In this document: in pieces, positions 26,335 to 34,828 of the stretch
Layout of the letters: the number at the start of each line of letters is the position of its first letter
Numbering within the stretch: position 1 is the first letter of the stretch
DNA from: Mycobacteroides chelonae
Lineage (GTDB): Bacteria > Actinomycetota > Actinomycetes > Mycobacteriales > Mycobacteriaceae
Direction of reading: 5' to 3'
NCBI RefSeq assembly: GCF_016767715.1
Contig: NZ_CP050145.1
Location: 4,960,001-5,024,000, forward strand
DNA length: 64,000 nt
Translations under genes and position numbers: made by a program
Notes under the pieces: model-generated
Database searches by the model: none
Told to the model about the DNA's origin: nothing
The model's input: only the letters and a program-made list of their open reading frames with translations

Positions 26335-26436
26335 TCTTCCACCGACCAGCTCACGATCCTGCGGCTGAATACGTCGAGGACAGCGCAGCAGTAAAGCCAG
26401 CCTTTGCGGGTCCGCTGTTGCGGCATCGCGGGGAAA
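26335..26436 (-). pseudogene. Remnant of an IS3-type transposase (rve domain)
   Basis: Read on the minus strand, an open segment gives AMPQQRTRKGWLYCC followed by AVLDVFSRRIVSWSVED, the DDE integrase-core segment around the second catalytic Asp (the D of VLDVFSRR). The similarity ends after about 35 residues, and no start, HTH or other catalytic blocks are present. It is a decayed insertion-sequence fragment at the island edge. Confidence 0.6.
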
Positions 26437-26467
26437 GACCCGCTTTAGAGACGTCCTTGCTTATCAT

Positions 26468-27916
26468 GTGATCATCGTGATTCCCGAAACGCTCGGTGAT
26501 GAATCCGTCTCGGCTATCACCGGCAGTACGTCGCGGCCGCGCCCTAGTGCCGCTGTGAATACGCGTGATCAACCGCGTTTTAAACGGTTCCGGTTCGACG
26601 AATCGAGGCTGAATCTTCACCGCCATCGCGACCAAGATGCAATGCGCCTGGTCGTCTTCGTCCATGGCCTAAACGGCGGTGGTTACCGCACTTGGGGAAA
26701 CTTTCCTCGCTTCGTGTTTGACGACCCGACTCAGGACCCCGTCGACGTTGCTCTTTTTGACTACTGCAGCGGACTGAGGCGACGAATCGGCAAACGACCA
26801 CCAGTGCCCGAGGTCGCGCTGATATTGACCGAACGCCTTCAGGACTTGTCGAGCGACTACGACGAAATTTTCATTATTGCCCACAGCATGGGTGGACTGA
26901 TCTCCGCCGACGCGCTGAGGAACTACGTCACGCAGCGTGATGAAGAACCCGGGCTTCTACGTGTACTGGCCGGAATGATCGACATCTCAACTCCCTGGAA
27001 TGGCTCTAAATTCGCAAGAGCACGGATCCGCCTGTTGGTTAATGAGTGGGAACTACTTGAAGAAGACAGCGCATATCAACGGAACATACGTAGTTACCTC
27101 CGCACGAAGGTCGATCCGGCCAACACAAAAAAAGTCGCGAAAGATGTTCACAAGCTACCGATTTGGGCGTTTGTGGGCAGCCGCGACCGAATAGTCGAGC
27201 GCACAAGTGCGACTCTGGGCATCGACGAAGGCCAGGTCCGGACGGTCGACAAGGGCCACCGCAAAATTGCGAAGCCGCGCCGGCTCAACAGCCAAGTGGT
27301 CACCCAAGCGAGGAACATAATTGACGGGATCACCTTGCTTCGTGTTCGAATTCGCGAAGCGGAGGAGACTACGCGCAACGCGAGGCGACTCCGGGCACCC
27401 GAGGATCTTGTGCTGGTCGAAATCCTCCTGGAAGCCGATCCTAATGATGACTGGCAACCAACTTACGAGTCGGTGGTGCGATCCTCGAGCTCCCCGCGCG
27501 TGCAAGTGCATGATCGGCTGACCTCAAGCGCCGACTACCCGGCGAATCTGCTGATCTCGGTGCACCGATCCGACGACCTCATCGCCCGCCGCGAGATGAC
27601 CAGGCTGAAACTGGGGGAACTACGACGACGCTACGACGAAGGCGGCGCCCATGCCAGAGCGATTTCGGTCGGGCCTCTCAAAGAACACGAACCATCATCT
27701 CAGGCGCTGACCGACATGACCAACATGCTGCACCAGGACAACCAGCAGTTCATGTTGAAGTTTTGCTTCGCTGAAGACGAACAGTTCCAACGGCGACTGA
27801 GTGCAGTCATAGCCGAAATTGTGAACAGACAACAACTGGTCGTGTCACAACGGGAGGCCTATCCAGTTGCTGGCCAACCAGTTCAAATCCTCATCGACCG
27901 AGAGGAGCTCACGTGA
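26468..27916 (+). CDS. DUF676/SERAC1-like serine hydrolase with C-terminal domain
   Basis: 482 aa from the GTG at 26468; the true start may be later (GTG 26555), since neither has a clear ribosome site. Residues about 58-290 are an alpha/beta hydrolase: oxyanion segment VVFVHGLNGGG, nucleophile Ser140 in AHSMGG, Asp240 in GSRD and His264 in KGHRKIAKP. The catalytic triad is complete. The last 190 residues are a separate, charged, unrecognised domain. Coupled by a GTGA overlap to the HEAT protein downstream. Such lipase/esterase domains serve as effectors in several bacterial conflict systems; that role here is inference. Confidence 0.8.
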   Translation: MIIVIPETLGDESVSAITGSTSRPRPSAAVNTRDQPRFKRFRFDESRLNLHRHRDQDAMRLVVFVHGLNGGGYRTWGNFPRFVFDDPTQDPVDVALFDYCSGLRRRIGKRPPVPEVALILTERLQDLSSDYDEIFIIAHSMGGLISADALRNYVTQRDEEPGLLRVLAGMIDISTPWNGSKFARARIRLLVNEWELLEEDSAYQRNIRSYLRTKVDPANTKKVAKDVHKLPIWAFVGSRDRIVERTSATLGIDEGQVRTVDKGHRKIAKPRRLNSQVVTQARNIIDGITLLRVRIREAEETTRNARRLRAPEDLVLVEILLEADPNDDWQPTYESVVRSSSSPRVQVHDRLTSSADYPANLLISVHRSDDLIARREMTRLKLGELRRRYDEGGAHARAISVGPLKEHEPSSQALTDMTNMLHQDNQQFMLKFCFAEDEQFQRRLSAVIAEIVNRQQLVVSQREAYPVAGQPVQILIDREELT

Positions 27917-30216
27917 ACATCGAGTGGCTCGTTGCAATAATCGAACCCGACCTCATCAGCGAACGGGGTAATTCTAGCGAACAGTCAGCACGCCCGACGG
28001 TCGAATTGGCCAAGGCCATGCAACGCCGCGTCCTGCGTTCAGCATTCGACGAGGAGATTGCGGACCCATCGGTGCGCGCCGTCCACGACACGCTGATGGG
28101 TGATGAGCACGCCGTGGACCTGCTCGTCGAAAGCCTAGCTACAGAACAAGTCCGTCAGGACCTGGCCAAAATGACTGCACTCACGCTGGTGGCCTGCGCG
28201 CTTCTAGCCGACCGTGACGACGTCGCCACCTGTCAACGCCTCATCAGCGACGCGCTGGCGTTGTTAACCACAGCGTCCCCGTCCGCAGATTTGTGCAGGG
28301 CACTGGTTCTGCAGCAGCGCGCCCTGCGCAGCAACGATATTGGCGAACCAACTGAGGCCGATTTAGATGAAGTGCGGCGGTTGCTAGATAACATCGCTTT
28401 TGCCCCCCCTCCCGAGCTCGCTCTCTGGCAGAACGCCGAAACGTCCTCTTCCGCTGCGCTCGAGAATATTCTCGACGCGCTGAGATCGTCGGCGGCCGGT
28501 TTCGATCTTTTCGCCCGAGCCCCCGCCATGGGGTACGTGGAGGCTGATCTTGAAGACGACCAGCTTGGTCAGTATCGACGCTGGTTGGACGGTCTCTACA
28601 GGTCCGCGCTGACCCGCAACGCGCGTACTGACTACGGGCAAGACCTTTACTTCGAAAATTTGCGTCTCGAAGTTCTCGGTCACCGCGACGTCTACCGTTC
28701 ACGCAAGGAACTGGCGATGATGCGCACCGTCGGGTTTATGCCGACTTTGCCCAGTCCAGTCGCCGCAGACGCCCTGCGGCTTTTTCGTCTCGCTGGCGCA
28801 GACTCCGAACTCCGACAGCTCGTCGACGAGCTGACCTTCGCCGGCCCCGTAGGTCCCCTGTTGGCCGAGGGTTTGGGCATCGGAACTCATCGCACCTCCG
28901 AGCGGTCACTTCGGACGGGTGAGATGATTGTCCTTGCCGCCGCCGCGGAGGCGATGCCACCAAAGCAGGCCTTCCAGGCGCTGACGCGTGTGCTTTCGGT
29001 TATTCGTCGTGGAGGCCCGACGACCGCTCCGCTGCACTGGCACGCCGAGTCCTCGAAGGACGAAGAAGCGTGGGTCGCGGCCGGCGCCTTGGCTGGCGCA
29101 GCCGGAACCGCGGGGATCCTTGCGCAAGAACTCCTGGACTACGCAACACCAGACCGCCTCGCCGACATCAGTTACGACACCGTCATCGCACGGATTGTCC
29201 ACACCATTGACTGGCTAGATATCGCCGACGATCTGCGAGCACGCTGGCAAAGCCTGTTGTCGACGCAAGTTCGCGAGCACCCGCAAAGCCCCACCGCAGC
29301 CGCTTTGCAGAACGTACTGAAACTAGGACCGGATAAACCCACGGAAGGTGAACAGGCCTCTCTGACCGACCTCGCGGAGAGCATCAACCACTGCCTGCGG
29401 AACAGCGAGTCTATTCCCGACCCCGTGTACTCGGAGACCAAGCGAGTCGTACTTGCAAGCCTTGCGAAGACGGCTAAGGAGGCTTCCGGCGGCACGTTCG
29501 TGCAAAGGGGCATAAGGTCCGCCGAGGTTGCCGCGGTTCTGCTTACTCAGTCCGCGGACGACGACATCTGGGCCGGATTGCTCGAATTTCTTATCAACCC
29601 TCGCGTAGCACGCAGCGAGAAGTCGCGTGCGTTCGAAATCCTTACGCGCGAAAGACCGAACCTGAATTCGCTACTGAAAGCCCACTACGCCAATCCCCTA
29701 ACTGCACTCATCGATCAACCCGACCCGTGGGCTTTCGACGATTCCCACCGTGCGCCGGTGTTTGTCGCGGCACTGAACTTCGTCTTCGCGTATGGCATGC
29801 TCTCCGATGAGGTAGTAGCTGACCGTCTCGGTAGGCTTGCGTCCAGTCCAGACGTGCAGACTCGCCGCGATGCTGGACGATCCCTGTCGCTGCTCGCCAT
29901 GAATTCAGTAGGTGACTGGATGTTGCCCAAGGTGTACGCCCTCAGCGGGGATTCGGATCCGACCGTGCGTGTCGCAGTCGCTCACGCGTTGGGCGAGATT
30001 TGCCGACGCCGAGATGTCGTGGGCAGCATGGCGATCGAACGCTTGACTGAGTTACTTCGGAGTGGAGGTGTTTTCGTCCCGCTGCAAACCCTCAACCAAC
30101 TGACGACTGCAGCATTGACCGCGCCGCAGATCGATCGCGTGGTCAGGGCGTTGCGGAACGACAGCCAATCCTGGCGTGTTCGCCGACGAGCTGCGCAGCT
30201 GCTTGACGGTCGCTGA
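27913..30216 (+). CDS. Large HEAT/ARM-repeat protein, coupled to the hydrolase
   Basis: 767 aa, almost entirely helical. The C-terminal part shows HEAT-type repeats, for example DAGRSLSLLAMNSVGDW, then SDPTVRVAVAHALGEIC and SWRVRRRAAQLLDG. No nucleotide-binding motif, transmembrane segment or catalytic signature was seen. The GTG start overlaps the hydrolase stop (GTGA) with GAGGAG 7 nt before, so the two proteins are made together. A binding or sensing partner for the hydrolase is the simplest reading. No similar characterised protein was recognised. Confidence 0.75.
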   Translation: MNIEWLVAIIEPDLISERGNSSEQSARPTVELAKAMQRRVLRSAFDEEIADPSVRAVHDTLMGDEHAVDLLVESLATEQVRQDLAKMTALTLVACALLADRDDVATCQRLISDALALLTTASPSADLCRALVLQQRALRSNDIGEPTEADLDEVRRLLDNIAFAPPPELALWQNAETSSSAALENILDALRSSAAGFDLFARAPAMGYVEADLEDDQLGQYRRWLDGLYRSALTRNARTDYGQDLYFENLRLEVLGHRDVYRSRKELAMMRTVGFMPTLPSPVAADALRLFRLAGADSELRQLVDELTFAGPVGPLLAEGLGIGTHRTSERSLRTGEMIVLAAAAEAMPPKQAFQALTRVLSVIRRGGPTTAPLHWHAESSKDEEAWVAAGALAGAAGTAGILAQELLDYATPDRLADISYDTVIARIVHTIDWLDIADDLRARWQSLLSTQVREHPQSPTAAALQNVLKLGPDKPTEGEQASLTDLAESINHCLRNSESIPDPVYSETKRVVLASLAKTAKEASGGTFVQRGIRSAEVAAVLLTQSADDDIWAGLLEFLINPRVARSEKSRAFEILTRERPNLNSLLKAHYANPLTALIDQPDPWAFDDSHRAPVFVAALNFVFAYGMLSDEVVADRLGRLASSPDVQTRRDAGRSLSLLAMNSVGDWMLPKVYALSGDSDPTVRVAVAHALGEICRRRDVVGSMAIERLTELLRSGGVFVPLQTLNQLTTAALTAPQIDRVVRALRNDSQSWRVRRRAAQLLDGR

Positions 30217-30433
30217 CCGGGGAGGGCGCCGCTCTGCGCCACGCAGCAATCAGGCCAAGCATGTCAGGCTTATTTCCGAGCTGCGCGAGCTTCCGCCCCA
30301 TATCGGCTAGCTCTTCAAACAATCGCATCAGATACCTGAATAGGCCGGAAGTGCCCAACCTACGGTCTCGGAGGAGGCGACGATCCCTGTCGTTACAGCC
30401 GACGATAGTGAGCGAGTCAAGATAGTGGGCGAG
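30217..30433. other. Intergenic gap between two convergent island units
   Basis: 217 bp between the stop of the HEAT gene and the stop of the convergent STAND gene. A short GGCGC/GCGCC hairpin lies just after the HEAT stop. No gene is supported here. Confidence 0.5.
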
Positions 30434-32902
30434 TCAGGCCGGCACGAAGTCCGAGTAGGTGTGCGCCATCGACGGCACCGCAGTGGCGGTGATGCGCACG
30501 CCCTGCCCGCGTACCACCGCAACGAAACTTGCGCCAGCATCAACCGGCGCAGGAACTGTGTGGGGTTCGGGGCTGTCCTCGACCTCCACGTGGGTGGCAC
30601 CGAATGGCACCAGTGCGATCATTGCGAGGCGCCCTCCCGAAGCATTGGTGAAGCGATACCGATTCGCACCCAGTGGGATTGCTGACCAAGGTCGCCCGGC
30701 TTCAGCGTCCAGCCGGTAGGACTGCAGGTCGTCACGAACTTGACCGCCCAGCTCGGTTTGGCCAGATCGCTCGAAGTAGTCGAGGGCCGCCTCAAGGTTT
30801 GGGATGCCTTCGGCGAATCGCCGGGTCTGGCACTGTGTCTGCCCGAGGTTGTTGACAGTTTCCGCCCAGCCCGAAACGTTGCCGCGCTCCTTATAGATCG
30901 CGGCCGCCTCTTCAAGCAGTTCGATCGCTTCGTGCAGGTAGGTCTGATTGTTGTCGATCCGCGCCAGGCGACCGAGAACGGCTCCGAGGTTCTTGCCTGC
31001 GGTGGCGATTCCGGGTTTGTCGTCTAGATCGCGGCAGATGGAAACGGCTTCCCGGATAGGTGGAACCGCCTCGGCGTACCGCTCCGCTTTCGCCAACGCT
31101 CCGCCAATGTTGCTCAAAGCAATCGCCTCGCCACGACGGTCCGGCGGATCAGACTCCCGACAGGCTCGTACATCGTCCCAGTAGATTTCGAGGACTTCGT
31201 CGACGTCTCGGCCTTGATCGACGTAGACGTTTCCCATGTTGGTGCGCGCCGCGACTGCTACACCGTCAACCCCGGCGTCCTCGGCGACCTCGGCAGCCCG
31301 CCGAAACGCTTCGAGCGCGTCATCGAACTGGCGCATCTTCCGAAGAGCGGAACCGTAGTGGTTCAGTACGCACGCCGCATAGTGTCGATTCTGCGCCTCA
31401 GCGACAAGCGAGCCGCCAACGACGGCGACGTCGTGGAATTCCTTGAGCCAGTGCCGCTGCGATCCCAGGATCTCACCGAGCCCCACGGCTAATGCCAGCA
31501 TCAACTCCCGGTACTCGTGCTCGGGGCGCTTCGCGACCGCCAGAACGATGGCAATCGCCGTGGTGCGCTCCTCCTCGAACCAGGCAGCCGCGTGTTGTGC
31601 TGTGGGAAAGAATTTCCTGTTGTTGTCGTTCGGCACTCCGGTGAGCCAGTCGACCGCAGCTCCGACGCCCAAGAGGTATTTCACGACGATTACCTTCAAT
31701 GCCCGCTCGGCGTCCTCGGGTTGCTCCGCTGACAATTCGGCCGAGTACAAGCGGATCAGGTCGTGCATGCTCCAGCGGTTGCGGACGTGCTGCTGGATGA
31801 GGTGGCTACGGACCAAAGCCATCAGTTGCGGCCGTATCGCATTGTGTGATGCGGAGATCAGCCAGCCGGCCGCTACCAGGCCTACGTCGCCTCCGGGGAC
31901 GACGGACAGCAGACGGAACAGGCGTTTCAGGGTGGCGGGCAATCTCTTGTAGGACAACGCAAACGCGGCTCGCACGGAGAGGTCTGTGCCGTAGTCGAGG
32001 CTGTTGAGCCTGTCCTCCTCGCTGGCTAGCTCCTCGACCAGCTCGGCGATCGGCCTGTCTGGTTCATCGGCCAGGAGTGCGGCCACGATCTGCAGCGCAA
32101 GCGGCAAGCGATCACAGAGTTCGGCTAACCGCTCGGTGACCTGCGGGGCCTGACTCAGTCGGCCCTCGTCCGGATTGCGGGCACGGATCGCGCTGGTCAG
32201 CAGTTCGACCGCTTCGTCGGGGCCCATCACGTCGACGTCGACGACTTGTGGCTTCGGTATGTGGCCGAAGGTTTCCCGCGTCGTAACGGCGACGCGATGA
32301 ATGGGACTGGCGGGCCGTAGTGGTTCGAACTGTGATGGATCGCTGGCGTTGTCTAGCCAAAGCAATACCGATTTTCCTTTTGCTGCGAGCTCGTTGAGTC
32401 GCTGCTGGTACTGGATTGCCTGCTCTGCGGGATCGGCAGCGATCTCGGTGTCCTCGACACCGAGCAGGATCGATAGTTTCGACAGCACCACCGCGGGCTG
32501 CACTCGAGCGTTGGGGCTATCCGCGTAACCGCGGAGATCGACGAAGAGAACGTGGTCGAACCGTCCGGCCGCCGCAGCCGCGGTCGCGGCCTGCCGCACG
32601 AGCGCCGTCTTCCCCACCCCTGGGGGTCCGCTCACCAGGACGATACCGCTGCTGAGACTGTCGCCTAAGCCAGACAACAGATCAGCGATCCGCGTCAGTT
32701 CGGCTTCGCGGCCGACGAACGGCGTAGGTTCGACGACCAACGCCTCGAGTGGGAGAACAGTTGTGGCGGCGCGCAGTTCGGCCAAGCCGTCGATGATCAC
32801 CTGATCAATGCGATAGGCGGCCACCCCACCGTCGGTCGCGTTGATATAGATGTTCCGGGCAGCACCGTCGTCGACCCGACGGCCCTCCGCCTCCTCGGTC
32901 AA
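30434..32902 (-). CDS. STAND NTPase (NB-ARC/TPR, NLR-like) with N-terminal signalling motif
   Basis: 822 aa. Residues 17-37 carry NI-x-INA-x4-AAY-x4-V, also present at the C-terminus of the neighbouring membrane protein. The NB-ARC domain runs about 60-390: Walker A GPPGVGKT (92-99), Walker B LLWLD (180-184), sensor VTTRE (206-210), LPLAL (266-270) and MHD in WSMHDLIRLYS (379-381). TPR-type helical repeats fill about 480-710, and a beta-rich tail ends the chain. This is the architecture of bacterial NLR-like sensors: TPRs sense, the NTPase oligomerises and the N-terminus recruits an effector. ATG overlaps the upstream stop by 4 nt. Trigger unknown. Confidence 0.88.
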   Translation of the reverse strand: MTEEAEGRRVDDGAARNIYINATDGGVAAYRIDQVIIDGLAELRAATTVLPLEALVVEPTPFVGREAELTRIADLLSGLGDSLSSGIVLVSGPPGVGKTALVRQAATAAAAAGRFDHVLFVDLRGYADSPNARVQPAVVLSKLSILLGVEDTEIAADPAEQAIQYQQRLNELAAKGKSVLLWLDNASDPSQFEPLRPASPIHRVAVTTRETFGHIPKPQVVDVDVMGPDEAVELLTSAIRARNPDEGRLSQAPQVTERLAELCDRLPLALQIVAALLADEPDRPIAELVEELASEEDRLNSLDYGTDLSVRAAFALSYKRLPATLKRLFRLLSVVPGGDVGLVAAGWLISASHNAIRPQLMALVRSHLIQQHVRNRWSMHDLIRLYSAELSAEQPEDAERALKVIVVKYLLGVGAAVDWLTGVPNDNNRKFFPTAQHAAAWFEEERTTAIAIVLAVAKRPEHEYRELMLALAVGLGEILGSQRHWLKEFHDVAVVGGSLVAEAQNRHYAACVLNHYGSALRKMRQFDDALEAFRRAAEVAEDAGVDGVAVAARTNMGNVYVDQGRDVDEVLEIYWDDVRACRESDPPDRRGEAIALSNIGGALAKAERYAEAVPPIREAVSICRDLDDKPGIATAGKNLGAVLGRLARIDNNQTYLHEAIELLEEAAAIYKERGNVSGWAETVNNLGQTQCQTRRFAEGIPNLEAALDYFERSGQTELGGQVRDDLQSYRLDAEAGRPWSAIPLGANRYRFTNASGGRLAMIALVPFGATHVEVEDSPEPHTVPAPVDAGASFVAVVRGQGVRITATAVPSMAHTYSDFVPA

Positions 32903-33237
32903 GACTCTTTACGCTTCCTGCGCCTGCGCGTCTGCCCGACATGCACTTCACCCATGTGATAAGCGGCCGCCGAACTGTGGTCGGCGTTAATCGTTATGTT
33001 CGCCCCCGCATTGGACGCTGTCTGTTGCCCCACGACGCCACCCTGTACCGCCTGTCTGGCAGCTCGCGAGTCCCGCTCTCGCTTGAACTGGACGCCGCTC
33101 GCCATCCCCGCCACAATTGCCACCCCGAGGAGAAGCCACTCCCACCAGACTGCGCCGCCGCTCGTCAGGAAAGTACCCGCAAAAGTCAGAGCCACCGCCG
33201 AGATCACACCCAGCGTCGCCGAAGCCGACACCCACAT
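32899..33237 (-). CDS. Two-TM protein with STAND-matching C-terminal motif (candidate effector)
   Basis: 112 aa. Two hydrophobic helices lie at about 8-26 and 33-48, followed by a basic juxtamembrane stretch (FKRERDSRAARQ), a flexible part and residues 80-100 with NI-x-INA-x4-AAY-x4-V, then a very basic RRRRKRK tail. The motif aligns without gaps to residues 17-37 of the STAND protein encoded by the overlapping next gene. Membrane helices plus a motif shared with an NLR suggest a membrane-acting effector recruited by homotypic, possibly amyloid-like, contact. ATG has AAGGATC upstream. Function is inferred only. Confidence 0.75.
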   Translation of the reverse strand: MWVSASATLGVISAVALTFAGTFLTSGGAVWWEWLLLGVAIVAGMASGVQFKRERDSRAARQAVQGGVVGQQTASNAGANITINADHSSAAAYHMGEVHVGQTRRRRKRKES

Positions 33238-33266
33238 CGTTCGATCCTTCGCTAGCCGTGGATTCC

Positions 33267-33500
33267 TTATCCTTTAGGGGGGTAGGGGTCCCTCTTCCCC
33301 ACTGTGTCGGTGTTGCGGATCTGGTTGTTGTCTTTGCGGTGGTCGCGGACCTCGCCGCCGCCGCTTCGTTCGGCGAAACCGCGTGCGGCGTCGTGGGCTT
33401 CGGCTTGGGTGTCGTAGCGGCCGGCAGCGCGTTCTGCGCCTGCGCGTTTTGCGCTCCAGTCACCTGAGTCTCTGTCGTATTGCACGTCATAGTCAGCCAC
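33267..33500 (-). CDS. DUF2188 domain protein
   Basis: 77 aa, matching the DUF2188 pattern: a beta hairpin around DWSAKRAGAERAAGRYDTQAEA, in which the tryptophan is followed by repeated alternating residues, then helix AHDAARGFAER, HRKDNNQIRNTDTVG and a terminal DPYPPKG. The family is small, soluble and of unknown function, and is often found near mobile or stress genes. First gene of the operon with the two-TM and STAND genes (29-nt gap). Confidence 0.75.
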   Translation of the reverse strand: MADYDVQYDRDSGDWSAKRAGAERAAGRYDTQAEAHDAARGFAERSGGGEVRDHRKDNNQIRNTDTVGKRDPYPPKG

Positions 33501-33605
33501 GTTGCTACTACTCCTTATCCGCTCGACTGCTTTCGTTGAGCAAGTTACTCCCGCAGTACGACATCGACGGTCTTCTCACGAGGCTTGCTGCTTTTCATGT
33601 TCGAT

Positions 33606-34567
33606 CTAGTCGATGAGACTGCGTAGGGCGTGTGTGCTCAGTTTGCGTACGTCCTCACTGAGGTAGTGCTCGTTGACACGTTCACGAAGCCCGATGGCCT
33701 CGGTGAGCCGGTCGATTTCCAAGGCCCCGCGCTAGGGCGCGGGACGGCGAAGCGTCTCGGCTACCTCGTTGGACCGGGAGTGCAGGTAGTGCGCTCGACG
33801 GTTATCGAGGGGTCCTGTCACGCTGTTGCGGCATGATCCGATTCGGCATCCCACGCGGGTACGGATATCGGTGTGGCTCAACAACTGTCGGGCGGCCTTG
33901 GCTGACACGGTGGCTCCGAGTGCGGGTAGATAGATCCCGGCAGCGGCGCCGCCGCCTTGGTCTTTCTCAGGGTCGGGGACCTTGCGGTAGCGAGACATCG
34001 CCTGGGAGTGGTTGACCTTTTCGAGCATCGCCAGGCCGACCGAGTAGGCATCGGCGTGGCCCATGGCCAGTGCGGCGCGGCCGATGTTCCCCGACAAGCC
34101 CAAGGTGACGGTCATGCCGTGTTCGCGGAACTGCTCGAGCACCCCGAAGACGGTACGGATCTTGCGGATACCTTCATCGTCGCCGCCGAGCGGGGAAAAC
34201 CGGATCTCGATGTCTGCGCCTGCGTATTCGGCGGCCAGATCAATGCCGAGGCGGTTGATGGCGGTGGTCGCCAGGGTGATGACCGCACGGGTGGGCTTGT
34301 CCTCACCGACGGCGATCCGGGTTCGTTCGGCAAGGGGTCGACGTTGAGGCGCGCCGTGCGCTCGTCGGCCACGTAGAAGTGCGGCGCGGTGATGTGTGTG
34401 CTCAGCTCAGGGTGCTTGTCGATGGTCCGTTTGACCAGGGCCGCGCGGACTGCGAGGTTGCCGGACATGGAGTCGATATCGTAGGGCTGACCTGCCCAGA
34501 GGGGGAGCTTTTCCAGGTCATATCCGGGGGCGGCGAGGCGCTCGGCGGCCGGCACTGAAGAACTCAC
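33606..34567 (-). pseudogene. Broken gene: one frameshift and one in-frame amber codon
   Basis: From a GTG at 34567 the frame reads ...APGYDLEKLPLWAGQPYD... to about 34325 (NVDPLPNE). There the coding sense moves to the next frame (RIAVGEDKPTRAVITLATTA) and runs through VTLGLSGNIGRAALAMGHAD to a TAG at 33732-33734. The same frame then continues without disruption (GALEIDRLTEAIGLRERVNE) to TAG at 33606. The whole would be about 320 aa. No family was recognised; the ordered strand-helix pattern hints at a TIM-like barrel, but that is weak. A sequencing error could explain the frameshift but hardly both lesions. Confidence 0.65.
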
Positions 34568-34828
34568 GGCGCGGCGGCGGCCAGACCGTGATAGTGCCAG
34601 CGGACGCGACCAGCGCGGATAAGACCCTGATGCTGCACAACCGGGGTGCCGGACATCGATGAGTACCGCATTCCACCCTGAGTGAGCGCATTGCAGCACA
34701 GGTGTCTTTAAGATAGCCAGGGCTGGACCTGCTGAAATCAGGCGCAGTGGACGAGACCGGCCGTATAGCCCAATCCCGGTGCCGCCGGAAGCGAGGCGCT
34801 CGCTCTTACTTATGTCCTGATGTCTTGC

